Positions 29,335 to 36,817 of a stretch of 36,817 bases of DNA are shown here, piece by piece (the first letter of the stretch is position 1; every line of letters starts with the position of its first letter). The DNA comes from a virus. The notes beneath the pieces are model-generated. The model made no database searches, had not been told where the DNA came from, and was given only the letters and a program-made list of their open reading frames with translations. The DNA lies in the IMG/VR virus record IMGVR_UViG_3300030102_002155, positions 1 through 36,817 of that record. The stretch is one strand, 5' to 3'. A program made the translations under genes and the position numbers.

Positions 29335-30984
29335 ATGGCATTACCTTATGTAGTAGCACAAGTAGGTTACGGGTTAATTAGACAAATATTGGTAGGAGTA
29401 AATCGTAAAGCTGCTGCTGCAAGAATTGCACAAGAATTAAAAGTAAATGCAGCAACAGGTAAAAAAATTGCAGACCAATTTTATAAAGTACAAGCTGGTG
29501 GAAGAACCAGTTCTACTGTTGGTAGAGGCAAAAATGCACAAACCTTAACAAGTGACGCAAAAAAAATACAAGTAGCTACAACAGAGTCAAATGCTGCAAA
29601 AATGGGTGGTTACGTTAACACACCTAGAGGAGAACAAGTTTATAAACAATCTTTAAAATTTGCAAAACCAAACACGACACCAGCAAGTGCAACTAATCAA
29701 GGATTTTTTGCAAACATGAATAATATGGGACGCACAGGTGCAGGATTTTTAACATCTCCTACAGGGATTGGCATAGGCACAGCAGGTCTTTTGGGTATAG
29801 GTGCGTTTGATGCTATGAATACTGATGACGCAAGACCAGTAGATACAGCAGGAACAATATCTGATGATGCACAGCTTGTTACAACACAAAACCCTGACGG
29901 AAGCACAACTACAAGTTTAATGTCAACAGCAGGAGGTGGGAATTCTTATAGAGACCAAGTAAGAAAAGGTGAAATAAAATTAGGAATTACAGAAAAATCA
30001 TATAAAGATTTTAAAACACAGTTAAATAATTACAGAAGAGAATCAGGAACTTCAAGAAGTGATTTAGGAGAAAGATTTTTTGACGAAAATTTAGGTTTTA
30101 GTTATGACGAAAATGACCCTAGAGGGAATCCTGAATTTGCAGAAGAAGCTGATTTATACAGATTAGAACAAGACAAAGAGGGTATTGAAATAGCTAAAAG
30201 AGGCGAATCGCCTGACTTTAAATATAATCCGGGAAACGCTGGTAAATTTGATATTGCTTTTCAGGCAGTAAAAGATGCAGAAAAACAAGCAACAACACCT
30301 GATGCTCCTAGTTTTAGTTTAGCAGATGCACGAGCAGCAATAGCTACTGGTGGTGCTGGATTAGACGATGACACGCCAACTCCTAGATTTGGAGATGCAA
30401 CAGGACCTAATCAGTTTGAACTTGTTAAAGGCGATGACAGAAATTTACTTGAAAGAACTTTTGGAATCGGAGACGAGGGCATATATGTAAGAAAAGTTTA
30501 TGATATAGATTCAGGCACTTATTTGACACCTAGTCCCGGAGATACAGGCTATCAAGAATTTACAGAGTCAGAATTAGCATCAGGCATGACTACGAATCAA
30601 GGATATCAAGCAAGTAATGCTTTAGTTGACCCAAACCTTGTAAATGTAGGTCAAAACATTACAAATGCTAAAGGAGAAGTTATTGGCACACAAGGACCTA
30701 TAACAAGCACTACTGTAACACCTGACATAACTGCACAAGTTGCAGGACCAAATGGACAAATGTTGTTAAAAGACCAAACTTCAATGGCTGGTAACATTTC
30801 AGACCAAGCACAGATATTTGGGTTGGTAAATTATTTAAACAATCTTGCACAAAACAACAATACGTTTATGGGACAGAATCCGGGATTTAATACAGGTTTT
30901 TTTGCTAGACCACCGATGCAACAGTTTTATGGTACTAGACAACCCGGATTTTTTGATAGAGAATTTTATAAAGGATTTTTTTAG
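29335..30984 (+). CDS. Internal virion protein 2
   Basis: 549 residues. N-terminal ~55 residues form an Ala/Lys-rich amphipathic helix. A hydrophobic Gly-rich segment (TGIGIGTAGLLGIGAFDAM) is near 143-161. The rest is low-complexity Asp/Thr/Asn/Gln-rich, ending in an aromatic tail (PGFFDREFYKGFF). The layout suits a flexible ejection protein. AGGAGATAAATT precedes the ATG. Confidence 0.65.
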   Translation: MALPYVVAQVGYGLIRQILVGVNRKAAAARIAQELKVNAATGKKIADQFYKVQAGGRTSSTVGRGKNAQTLTSDAKKIQVATTESNAAKMGGYVNTPRGEQVYKQSLKFAKPNTTPASATNQGFFANMNNMGRTGAGFLTSPTGIGIGTAGLLGIGAFDAMNTDDARPVDTAGTISDDAQLVTTQNPDGSTTTSLMSTAGGGNSYRDQVRKGEIKLGITEKSYKDFKTQLNNYRRESGTSRSDLGERFFDENLGFSYDENDPRGNPEFAEEADLYRLEQDKEGIEIAKRGESPDFKYNPGNAGKFDIAFQAVKDAEKQATTPDAPSFSLADARAAIATGGAGLDDDTPTPRFGDATGPNQFELVKGDDRNLLERTFGIGDEGIYVRKVYDIDSGTYLTPSPGDTGYQEFTESELASGMTTNQGYQASNALVDPNLVNVGQNITNAKGEVIGTQGPITSTTVTPDITAQVAGPNGQMLLKDQTSMAGNISDQAQIFGLVNYLNNLAQNNNTFMGQNPGFNTGFFARPPMQQFYGTRQPGFFDREFYKGFF

Positions 30985-30995
30985 GAGTATAACTT

Positions 30996-31970
30996 ATGAG
31001 TATGTTTGATGATATAGCGTTGGTCGGCAGTCAATTAGCTGGTTTTTTTGACGAAGACAATCAACAAAATGGTAGACGAATAGAACCTAGAGTTCCTAGT
31101 AGTATTAATACATCTGACGTAGCTGGATTTTTTAATCCACAACTACATCTCATTGATGGACTTGCAACAGGACAACTATCGCAAGAATCTATAGAAAAGT
31201 ACAAACAAGCAAAAGGTATACAAGACTTATTTAAAGTTGCAGCAGAAGTGCAAAGTACAGGTACAAAAAGAAATCCTTTTGAAACTTCAGGACAAGCAAT
31301 AAGCAGAGCATTATCATCACCTGATGATGATACAAAAACTTTTGATGCTATAAGCAGGTCAAGAGTTGCAACAGCTAATTTATTAGACAAAACAAATCAA
31401 GTAACAACACCTAGATTTGCACCTAGAACTTATTCACTAGAGTCGCAACAACAAGATGCATTAATACCTGAGTCGTTTGGTGCGTTTGATGCTGCACAAA
31501 TGAGTTTATCTAAAGTAGGTTCAGCACTAGGATTAAAAAATTTAGAATCTAACAGAGCATTAGCATCAAGAGAGGCTTTGAATAGGTCCATACTAGAAAC
31601 ATCTGCTAGTGTATTTACAGGTAGACCATCTAAGTTCTTGTTAGAACAAATACAAAAAACAATACCTATAACTGCACTTGAGGGAGATGATTTAGCTTAT
31701 TCTAAATACAATAAAGTAAAAGACATATTCAAAGACCAAGTTGAGCAATACAAAAATCTATTAGCAGGTGCAGGAACATCTTCTGATAAAACTAAATATG
31801 CACAAAAACTTGGTGATTTGGAATATATGGTAAAAAGGTTAGAAGTCGTAACAGGGGCTTTCGAGCAACAAGGATTTGGTGCTGACCCATTTTATGATAC
31901 GCCTGACACATTTGCAGGTGAATTTACGACAGAAGACTTAAATGAATTAGAAGATTATTTTGGAAACTAA
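30996..31970 (+). CDS. Internal virion protein 3
   Basis: 324 residues with no membrane helix; helical, Gln/Ser/Thr-rich with LVGSQLAGFFDEDNQQNGRR near the N-terminus. SYNDVAGFF-like repeats (GFFDED, GFFNPQ) occur twice in the first 50 residues. The C-terminus is acidic (FTTEDLNELEDYFGN). Stop abuts the next start (TAAATG). Ejection-complex membership inferred from its place. Confidence 0.6.
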   Translation: MSMFDDIALVGSQLAGFFDEDNQQNGRRIEPRVPSSINTSDVAGFFNPQLHLIDGLATGQLSQESIEKYKQAKGIQDLFKVAAEVQSTGTKRNPFETSGQAISRALSSPDDDTKTFDAISRSRVATANLLDKTNQVTTPRFAPRTYSLESQQQDALIPESFGAFDAAQMSLSKVGSALGLKNLESNRALASREALNRSILETSASVFTGRPSKFLLEQIQKTIPITALEGDDLAYSKYNKVKDIFKDQVEQYKNLLAGAGTSSDKTKYAQKLGDLEYMVKRLEVVTGAFEQQGFGADPFYDTPDTFAGEFTTEDLNELEDYFGN

Positions 31971-34412
31971 ATGACACCTTTAGAAAGAAAAAGAATACAA
32001 GACGCAATAAATGACGAATTTAACGCTTACAAACGTGCTGGTTCTACTTTGCTACAAGCAGACAGAATTAACGCAAAAACTTATTATAAAAATGTAAGGA
32101 ACAAAGGCGTACAACTTGGTTTAATTGGTGAAGACGAATATCCTACAGACTTACCTAGTTGGGCAGAACCAACTATGCGTATTACAGGTGCTACGTTAGG
32201 TGCTATTGCAGGTTCTGCAGGTGGCATAGCTGGTACATCTGCTGGTGCTGGTGTTGGTGGTGCTGCTGCTACAGCAGCTTACAGAGAGTTAGCTGAGTTG
32301 TTAAATCCTGATTTACCACTTGCTCCTATTAGTCAGAAATTTAAAGACGCAGGTATTGCTGGTGCTACTGATTTTGTCGGTACTGCAGTATTTATGGGAG
32401 CAGGTAATGCATTAGGAAATGTACTAGGCAGAGGCAAAGAACTTTCTAAAAAACAAATAGAAAAGTTAGGAAAACTAAGTGACAAAGAATTAGCAAAAGT
32501 AGGCAAAGACATACCTAGAAGAACTTCTCTTATAGAAAGAATGGTGCAACAAAAAGGCGAAGAGGGTAAGCTATATGTTAAAGAAATAACTGAAGCGTTT
32601 GAAAAAGAGGGACTAACGCCGTATTTAGGTCTTGTGACTGGTGAACATATTAGAAGTTATTTTCAAGCAGCAGGAGTTTTACCTTTAATAGGTTCGCCTA
32701 CAAGAGGAGCATATCAAAGACAAATAAAAGAAGTTGTAAGCAGGATAGTAGGTGACTTTAAAAATTTAAATGCAAATATACAAAAAGACGGATTTGCAGC
32801 AATATCACAATCAGGTAATCCAGCACCTTATTTAGCATCGAGTGCAAAAGAATTTGCTTTTCAACAGAAAAAAGGTGTAGGTGGTAAATTAAGGATTGAA
32901 AGAAATGAACAGGTGTCTCCTAGCTTAGAAACTCTAGCAGCAGGTAGGTCAGGCACAACTTTGTTACAAAATATAGAGCAAAAATTAAATTTAAGAGTTG
33001 CAGAAAAACAAAATGCTTACAAAGATTTTGATAAAAGTTTATTACAAAGCGATGTTAGAATTGCTTTAAACAAACCTATTTCTTACATAAATAAAGATGG
33101 TGTAGAAACTACAGGTGCGAGTATTGCAGACCTTATAGGTAAAGCAACAAAAGCAAATCCAAGAGCATTTTTAGGAGCAGACCAAGCTAACATAGGTACA
33201 TCTGCAATAAAAAACATACAAAAAGAATTAGGGTTTATACAAAATAAAGGTGCAATTACTGCTGGTGTACCTGCATTATTTACAACTCAATCACTCAACA
33301 AAGCAGGTGGCATTTTATCAGGAAGAGATTACTTAAAATTATATTCTAATGTCAGAGACAAAATATCAAACATAAAAGCATCAGCACCTATAGGACAAAA
33401 CCTTACTGCTGAAAACAAACATGCATTAGCAAAATTATCGTCATTACAAAATGCACTAGAAAATAATATGCGTGGTGTTGCAGACGATGCATTACAAAAA
33501 TTGCAAGTAGCGAAAGACGCAAACAAAGCATTTCTAGATGATGTCAATTTAAATAAACAAGCGTTAGCTTATATGGGTAATTCTAATGCTTTTAAAAATG
33601 TATCAAGAGAACTTACAAAAGACCAAAAAGAAATGTTTAAAATTGATACTTTAAATTTACCAGTAGGCAGTCAATCGACTACACAAGCAACACTATTAAG
33701 AAATTACTTTGATACGACTGATGCAGCTAAACATGCACAGTTACATAAACTTGTTGGAGACACAGAATACAAAGGGTTAGTAAATGCACAAATTGACGAT
33801 ATTTTAGAACAAAAACTATTTTTGCCTCTTAATGCAGGTAAAGACATAACAAAACTTACTAAAGACGCAACAAGCGATTTGATGACTCCTGCTATGAGAG
33901 TAAAAATTACTGAGGCTTATGGAAAAGATTTAGGTAATAAAATGATAAATAATATTGGTTCTTTTAATAAAATAGCACCATTTTTATTAGCAGAACCTAA
34001 TTTAAATAATTTTGTTTTACGTAACGCAGTATTGTCAAAAGGCAGTATAGGTATTGGTAGTGTTGGTATTTTAGGTTATTCGTTTGGTGGTCCAATCGGT
34101 TCTTTAGCGTCATTAGGAATTATGTACGGATTCAGCAGACTTTTATCTAAACCTTACGGGCAAAAACTTATACAACAAGCTAATTTAGAAACAGCAACAG
34201 GTAGAGAAGCAGCGACTAGAGTAAGAGACGAATTATCAAAAGAATTAAGACTTGCTGACAAAACTAATAGAATTAGAGAAAGAGCATTACAAATAGCAAA
34301 TCCTGAAGCATTTAGAAAGTATTTAGAATTATTAAGACAATCAGGAGTCGAATATGGTGGAGCAGTTATAGGAACACTACCTGACTCATCAAGAGAGGAG
34401 TTTTATAGATGA
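31971..34412 (+). CDS. Large internal virion / ejection protein
   Basis: 813 residues, the largest protein here. A Gly/Ala-rich hydrophobic stretch lies at ~65-105 (ATLGAIAGSAGGIAGTSAGA, then GVGGAAATAAYRELAEL) and a second near 690-720 (IGIGSVGILGYSFGGPIGSL). The middle is long and helical. This matches the large T7 gp16/P22 gp16-like proteins that form the ejection channel. No transglycosylase motif is evident. ATGA overlap with the holin-like gene. Confidence 0.72.
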   Translation: MTPLERKRIQDAINDEFNAYKRAGSTLLQADRINAKTYYKNVRNKGVQLGLIGEDEYPTDLPSWAEPTMRITGATLGAIAGSAGGIAGTSAGAGVGGAAATAAYRELAELLNPDLPLAPISQKFKDAGIAGATDFVGTAVFMGAGNALGNVLGRGKELSKKQIEKLGKLSDKELAKVGKDIPRRTSLIERMVQQKGEEGKLYVKEITEAFEKEGLTPYLGLVTGEHIRSYFQAAGVLPLIGSPTRGAYQRQIKEVVSRIVGDFKNLNANIQKDGFAAISQSGNPAPYLASSAKEFAFQQKKGVGGKLRIERNEQVSPSLETLAAGRSGTTLLQNIEQKLNLRVAEKQNAYKDFDKSLLQSDVRIALNKPISYINKDGVETTGASIADLIGKATKANPRAFLGADQANIGTSAIKNIQKELGFIQNKGAITAGVPALFTTQSLNKAGGILSGRDYLKLYSNVRDKISNIKASAPIGQNLTAENKHALAKLSSLQNALENNMRGVADDALQKLQVAKDANKAFLDDVNLNKQALAYMGNSNAFKNVSRELTKDQKEMFKIDTLNLPVGSQSTTQATLLRNYFDTTDAAKHAQLHKLVGDTEYKGLVNAQIDDILEQKLFLPLNAGKDITKLTKDATSDLMTPAMRVKITEAYGKDLGNKMINNIGSFNKIAPFLLAEPNLNNFVLRNAVLSKGSIGIGSVGILGYSFGGPIGSLASLGIMYGFSRLLSKPYGQKLIQQANLETATGREAATRVRDELSKELRLADKTNRIRERALQIANPEAFRKYLELLRQSGVEYGGAVIGTLPDSSREEFYR

Positions 34413-34846
34413 TGGGAATACCAATGGAGCTATTAAGCATGTTAGCTTCGACTGTTCTTGGCGGCATTATGTCAATAGTTGCACAAAAAGGACAAGCACA
34501 AGCAGAAAGAGAAAAAATGTTAATGCAACGAGCAGAGTTTGCAGCTAAACAAACAGACAAGGCTAGGCAAGTAACAGACCCACATACCAAACACACAAGG
34601 CGTTGGATAGCCCTGATGTGTGTATTCTCAATTATAGTAGTACCAATTGTTGCACCTATATTTACTGACGTAAACATTGCATATCAGATAATGACAGAAG
34701 CAGATTCGGGGTGGTGGATATTTGGAGAGACTTATGAGACATCATATTTTGAGTCAGGCAACACAATTTATATAACTAATCTACAATCACATACAATATT
34801 TTCTATTATTGGATTGTATTTTGGTGGTTCACTAACAAGGAAATAA
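34409..34846 (+). CDS. Holin-like membrane protein
   Basis: 145 residues from ATG 34409 (or 34412). Membrane segments at ~6-24 (ELLSMLASTVLGGIMSIVA), ~66-87 (WIALMCVFSIIVVPIVAPIF) and ~125-141 (TIFSIIGLYFGGSLT), with a charged helical loop between the first two. Such three-span proteins with a WWIFGETYE-like loop occur at the end of the structural module in marine podoviruses and are annotated as holins. Function inferred. Confidence 0.65.
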   Translation: MMGIPMELLSMLASTVLGGIMSIVAQKGQAQAEREKMLMQRAEFAAKQTDKARQVTDPHTKHTRRWIALMCVFSIIVVPIVAPIFTDVNIAYQIMTEADSGWWIFGETYETSYFESGNTIYITNLQSHTIFSIIGLYFGGSLTRK

Positions 34847-34847
34847 A

Positions 34848-35096
34848 ATGGTAGCTAAAAAATATCAATCTAAGACAGGTGGGCTAAATGAGGCTGGTAG
34901 AAAATTTTTTAAAAGAACACAAGGCTCTAATTTAAAAAGACCTGTAACAGGAAAAGTAAAAGCCGGTTCAAAAGCAGCTAAAAGACGTGCAAGTTTTTGT
35001 GCAAGAATGTCAGGAGTTAAAGGTCCTATGAAAGACAGCAAAGGTAGACCAACAAGAAAAGCATTAGCATTGAGAAAATGGAAATGTCGAAGTTAA
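34848..35096 (+). CDS. DUF6321 family protein
   Basis: 82 residues. KTGGLNEAGRKFFKRTQGSN, KAAKRRASFCARMSGVKGPM and KDSKGRPTRKALALRKWKC are the conserved DUF6321 sequence. Very basic with two Cys, a likely nucleic-acid binder; frequent in phages near structural or lysis genes. Function unknown. Overlaps the next gene by 19 bases. Confidence 0.85.
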   Translation: MVAKKYQSKTGGLNEAGRKFFKRTQGSNLKRPVTGKVKAGSKAAKRRASFCARMSGVKGPMKDSKGRPTRKALALRKWKCRS

Positions 35097-35710
35097 AAGG
35101 TGCATTATTTGTACTTACAATCCTTATTATTTTATTAAGTATTGAATCATCAGTATCTGATGTTACTTCATCAGGTGCTACAACAAATACACAATCTAAT
35201 AATGCTGGGTCAAACACGGCAATAACCGGAGGCTACGAGAGCAGCACAACGTATCAATCAGGTAGTAGCTCAAATACTACTACAAATAATGAAACAAATA
35301 ATAGTACGAATCAAAAAACTGCTGTTGCACCATCAAATGCACCTGCAATGTCTGTTTATGGACAAGGTTCATGTGTTATTCCATTGAGTTTAGGCATGAC
35401 AACTATTGGGTTTGCTTTTTCTGCAGGTAATTATTATGCAGATGAAGAGTGCGAAAGACGAAAAAAAGCAGAACTTTTAAACAAATTAGGCATGAAAGTA
35501 GCCAGTATTAGTCTTATGTGTCAAGACGAAAATGTATGGCAAAGTATGATGGACGCAGGAACTCCTTGTCCAATAGATGGACTTATTGGTGTCCAAGCAA
35601 AAGCAAGATGGATAGAAATAGGTGGCTTTCAAAAATTAAATGTTAACAAATGGAATAATAAACCTATTCCATCAGGAATGATTAATGAAAATACTAATAT
35701 TAATAAGTAG
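35078..35710 (+). CDS. Membrane-anchored Ser/Thr/Asn-rich protein
   Basis: 210 residues from ATG 35078 or 35084. Signal anchor at ~8-22 (ALFVLTILIILLSIE), then a ~65-residue Ser/Thr/Asn/Gly linker, then a C-terminal domain with four Cys (GQGSCVIPLSLGMTTIGFAF; DEECERR; LMCQDENVW; GTPCPIDG) that could form disulfides in the periplasm. Not recognised as an endolysin: no lysozyme, amidase or peptidase motif. Contains a bipartite motif copy at 35627-35648. Confidence 0.7.
   Translation: MEMSKLKGALFVLTILIILLSIESSVSDVTSSGATTNTQSNNAGSNTAITGGYESSTTYQSGSSSNTTTNNETNNSTNQKTAVAPSNAPAMSVYGQGSCVIPLSLGMTTIGFAFSAGNYYADEECERRKKAELLNKLGMKVASISLMCQDENVWQSMMDAGTPCPIDGLIGVQAKARWIEIGGFQKLNVNKWNNKPIPSGMINENTNINK
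35627..35648 (+). repeat. Bipartite motif copy, the only one found in the late half
   Basis: TTTCAA-N8-TGTTAACA inside the end of the anchored-protein gene, 36 bases before the lipoprotein ATG. Confidence 0.5.
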
Positions 35711-35810
35711 TTTATTGTTAGTAAGTTGTGCAACACACAGAGTCACATTAGGCGAAATGACAATTTACGGAAGTAACGAACAAGAAATACCAGCACCTGA
35801 AAGAAAATGA
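35685..35810 (+). CDS. Tiny lipoprotein (o-spanin-like)
   Basis: 41 residues. MKILILISSLLLVSCATHR is a complete lipoprotein signal with lipobox LVSC, leaving a mature chain of 27 residues rich in Glu/Pro (GEMTIYGSNEQEIPAPERK). Phage lipoproteins of this size are usually outer-membrane spanins. ATGA overlap with the next gene and 26-base overlap with the previous one support expression. Confidence 0.75.
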   Translation: MKILILISSLLLVSCATHRVTLGEMTIYGSNEQEIPAPERK

Positions 35811-36817
35811 AATATTTAATTTTACTTATACCTGTTATAACTTTTGCAGATATTAACACAACAGGTAATTTAATTACTAATGGTACATTCGATGATGGCA
35901 CTACAGGGTGGACATTGTCGGGTGATGCACAACGAATTGGAGATTGTTGTCCGGGTGGACATGACCTAGAGTTTGGAGATAGTGGCAATATTGAGCAATC
36001 ATTCTTACTCCACAGTAACACCATAACGCAACCGATGCTTAATAATGGCATTACTCTAAACTCTAGCGTTCAAGTACAAAATGGCGAATGTGGGGTAGCA
36101 GGATGTTGGGGTGGCTCTGGACCAGCAGATAGTTTTAGTATTAGACTACAGATAAGAGATGAAAGTAACGAAGTGTTAGCTACTACAACACAGGAGAGAT
36201 ACAATGTTACGAACATTAATGGAGAGTATTTTACAGACAGTATTACGTATACAGGGACTGGCAGCAATATTGGAAATATTAATATTAGTGGTACCGATAG
36301 TAATAGTCCTGCTAATCTTGGTGGTGCTAACGTGGATAATATATCTGTAACAATGACGTACGATGATACTGTTCTTACAGCTACACAAACAGCAATATTA
36401 AATACAGCATTTGAAGAAATAGAAGAAGTATTAACTACGATAGAACCTGAAGAATTATTTATATATGAAGAATTTATATTAGAAGAATTTATACCTTTTG
36501 AGGAGATTTTTATAGAAACAGAAATGTTTAATGAGGTATATGTAGAAGAAATAGAAATAGAAGAAATAAACACGGGTATAGTAAATGTTTTTAATTTAGC
36601 TCCTCCTATAGAAACATTTCAAGAAATACCTATGGAGGTAAGTTATGGCAATCAAGAGACCATCGAAGAAATCGCAACAGAAATCGAAATTAAAGAAGAA
36701 GTTATTGAAGTCAGAGAAAACTCAAACATCGAAACAACCGAAAGTTTTGAAAACACAGGAGAAGAATTGGTCGGACACCATGAATCTCAAGGCACAGGAA
36801 ATGAGGAAGGAACACCT
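35807..36817 (+). CDS. Exported acidic protein with CBM-like domain (3' end outside window)
   Basis: 337 residues, open to the window end. Signal peptide 1-14 (MKYLILLIPVITFA). Residues ~16-150 (NLITNGTFDDGTTGWTLSGD, GCWGGSGPADSFSIRLQIRD) resemble carbohydrate-binding jelly-roll modules that begin NLITNGTFE-like. From ~195 a long Glu/Ile-rich segment follows (EEIEEVLTTIEPEELFIYEE; EIEIEEINTG). Probably continues in the acidic fragment at 2-625 on a circular map. A secreted or outer-surface phage protein; role unknown. Confidence 0.75.
   Translation, partial: MKYLILLIPVITFADINTTGNLITNGTFDDGTTGWTLSGDAQRIGDCCPGGHDLEFGDSGNIEQSFLLHSNTITQPMLNNGITLNSSVQVQNGECGVAGCWGGSGPADSFSIRLQIRDESNEVLATTTQERYNVTNINGEYFTDSITYTGTGSNIGNINISGTDSNSPANLGGANVDNISVTMTYDDTVLTATQTAILNTAFEEIEEVLTTIEPEELFIYEEFILEEFIPFEEIFIETEMFNEVYVEEIEIEEINTGIVNVFNLAPPIETFQEIPMEVSYGNQETIEEIATEIEIKEEVIEVRENSNIETTESFENTGEELVGHHESQGTGNEEGTP

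Noticed and set aside
35743-36573. Minus-strand frames opposite the acidic exported gene
   Set aside because: Ser/Ile-rich shadows caused by the Glu/Ile/Thr codon bias of the real plus-strand gene.
1-36817. Perfect circular closure of the genome at the window ends
   Set aside because: The last codon ends exactly at 36817, but joining it to base 1 shifts the frame by one and hits a stop at 31-33. No overlap between the ends is visible. A gap or error at the junction is more likely.

Overview
The window is most of the genome of a small, AT-rich (by eye about one third G+C) double-stranded DNA tailed phage with a short-tail (podovirus-like) virion plan. The basis is a P22/T7-type terminase and portal, a DUF5309-type capsid protein, a beta-propeller tail protein, ejection-type internal virion proteins, and no tape measure, tail tube or sheath. 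Short intergenic gaps, TAATG/ATGA start-stop overlaps, the AT bias and families such as DUF5872 and DUF6321 resemble phages of oligotrophic marine alphaproteobacteria (pelagiphage-like). The host assignment is inference. The window opens inside one acidic gene and closes inside another that is probably the same gene, so it looks like a circular or permuted map cut in that gene, with a few bases missing or wrong at the cut.

Layout. 1-1308: end of the acidic gene, a small membrane/coiled-coil protein and the small terminase. 1305-2961 (minus): early operon with a helicase-loader-like protein, a coiled-coil protein, a Ref/HNH-like nuclease and a zinc-finger protein resembling Q antiterminators. 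2962-3224: divergent early promoters and a structured 5' leader RNA. 3225-7647 (plus): a recombination pair (annealing protein and YqaJ-type exonuclease) followed by a run of small early proteins. 7653-9707: small genes on both strands with strong terminators. 9708-10347: long non-coding control region. 10348-11687: a small protein and a SprT-like metalloprotease whose gene carries a parS-like palindrome. 11688-12205: non-coding, with terminator, motif copies and a GC-rich island. 12206-34412 (plus): late region with large terminase, portal, a cassette of tiny basic proteins, scaffold, capsid, head completion, tail fibres, tail hub and four internal virion proteins. 34409-36817: holin-like protein, DUF6321, an anchored Ser/Thr/Asn-rich protein, a tiny lipoprotein and the acidic exported protein.

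How it works together. No DNA polymerase, primase, helicase, RNA polymerase, integrase or recognisable endolysin is visible, so replication and transcription must rely on the host, with the loader-like protein probably redirecting the host helicase.

The most striking unexplained signal is a directional bipartite DNA motif, TTT(A/C)A(A/C)-N8-TGTTAACA. It recurs about 15 times at gene borders and in non-coding gaps of the early half (1.8-12.0 kb) and once near 35.6 kb. Several copies sit about 60 bp upstream of predicted transcription starts. It may mark an undescribed phage-wide regulatory or stoperator-like system.
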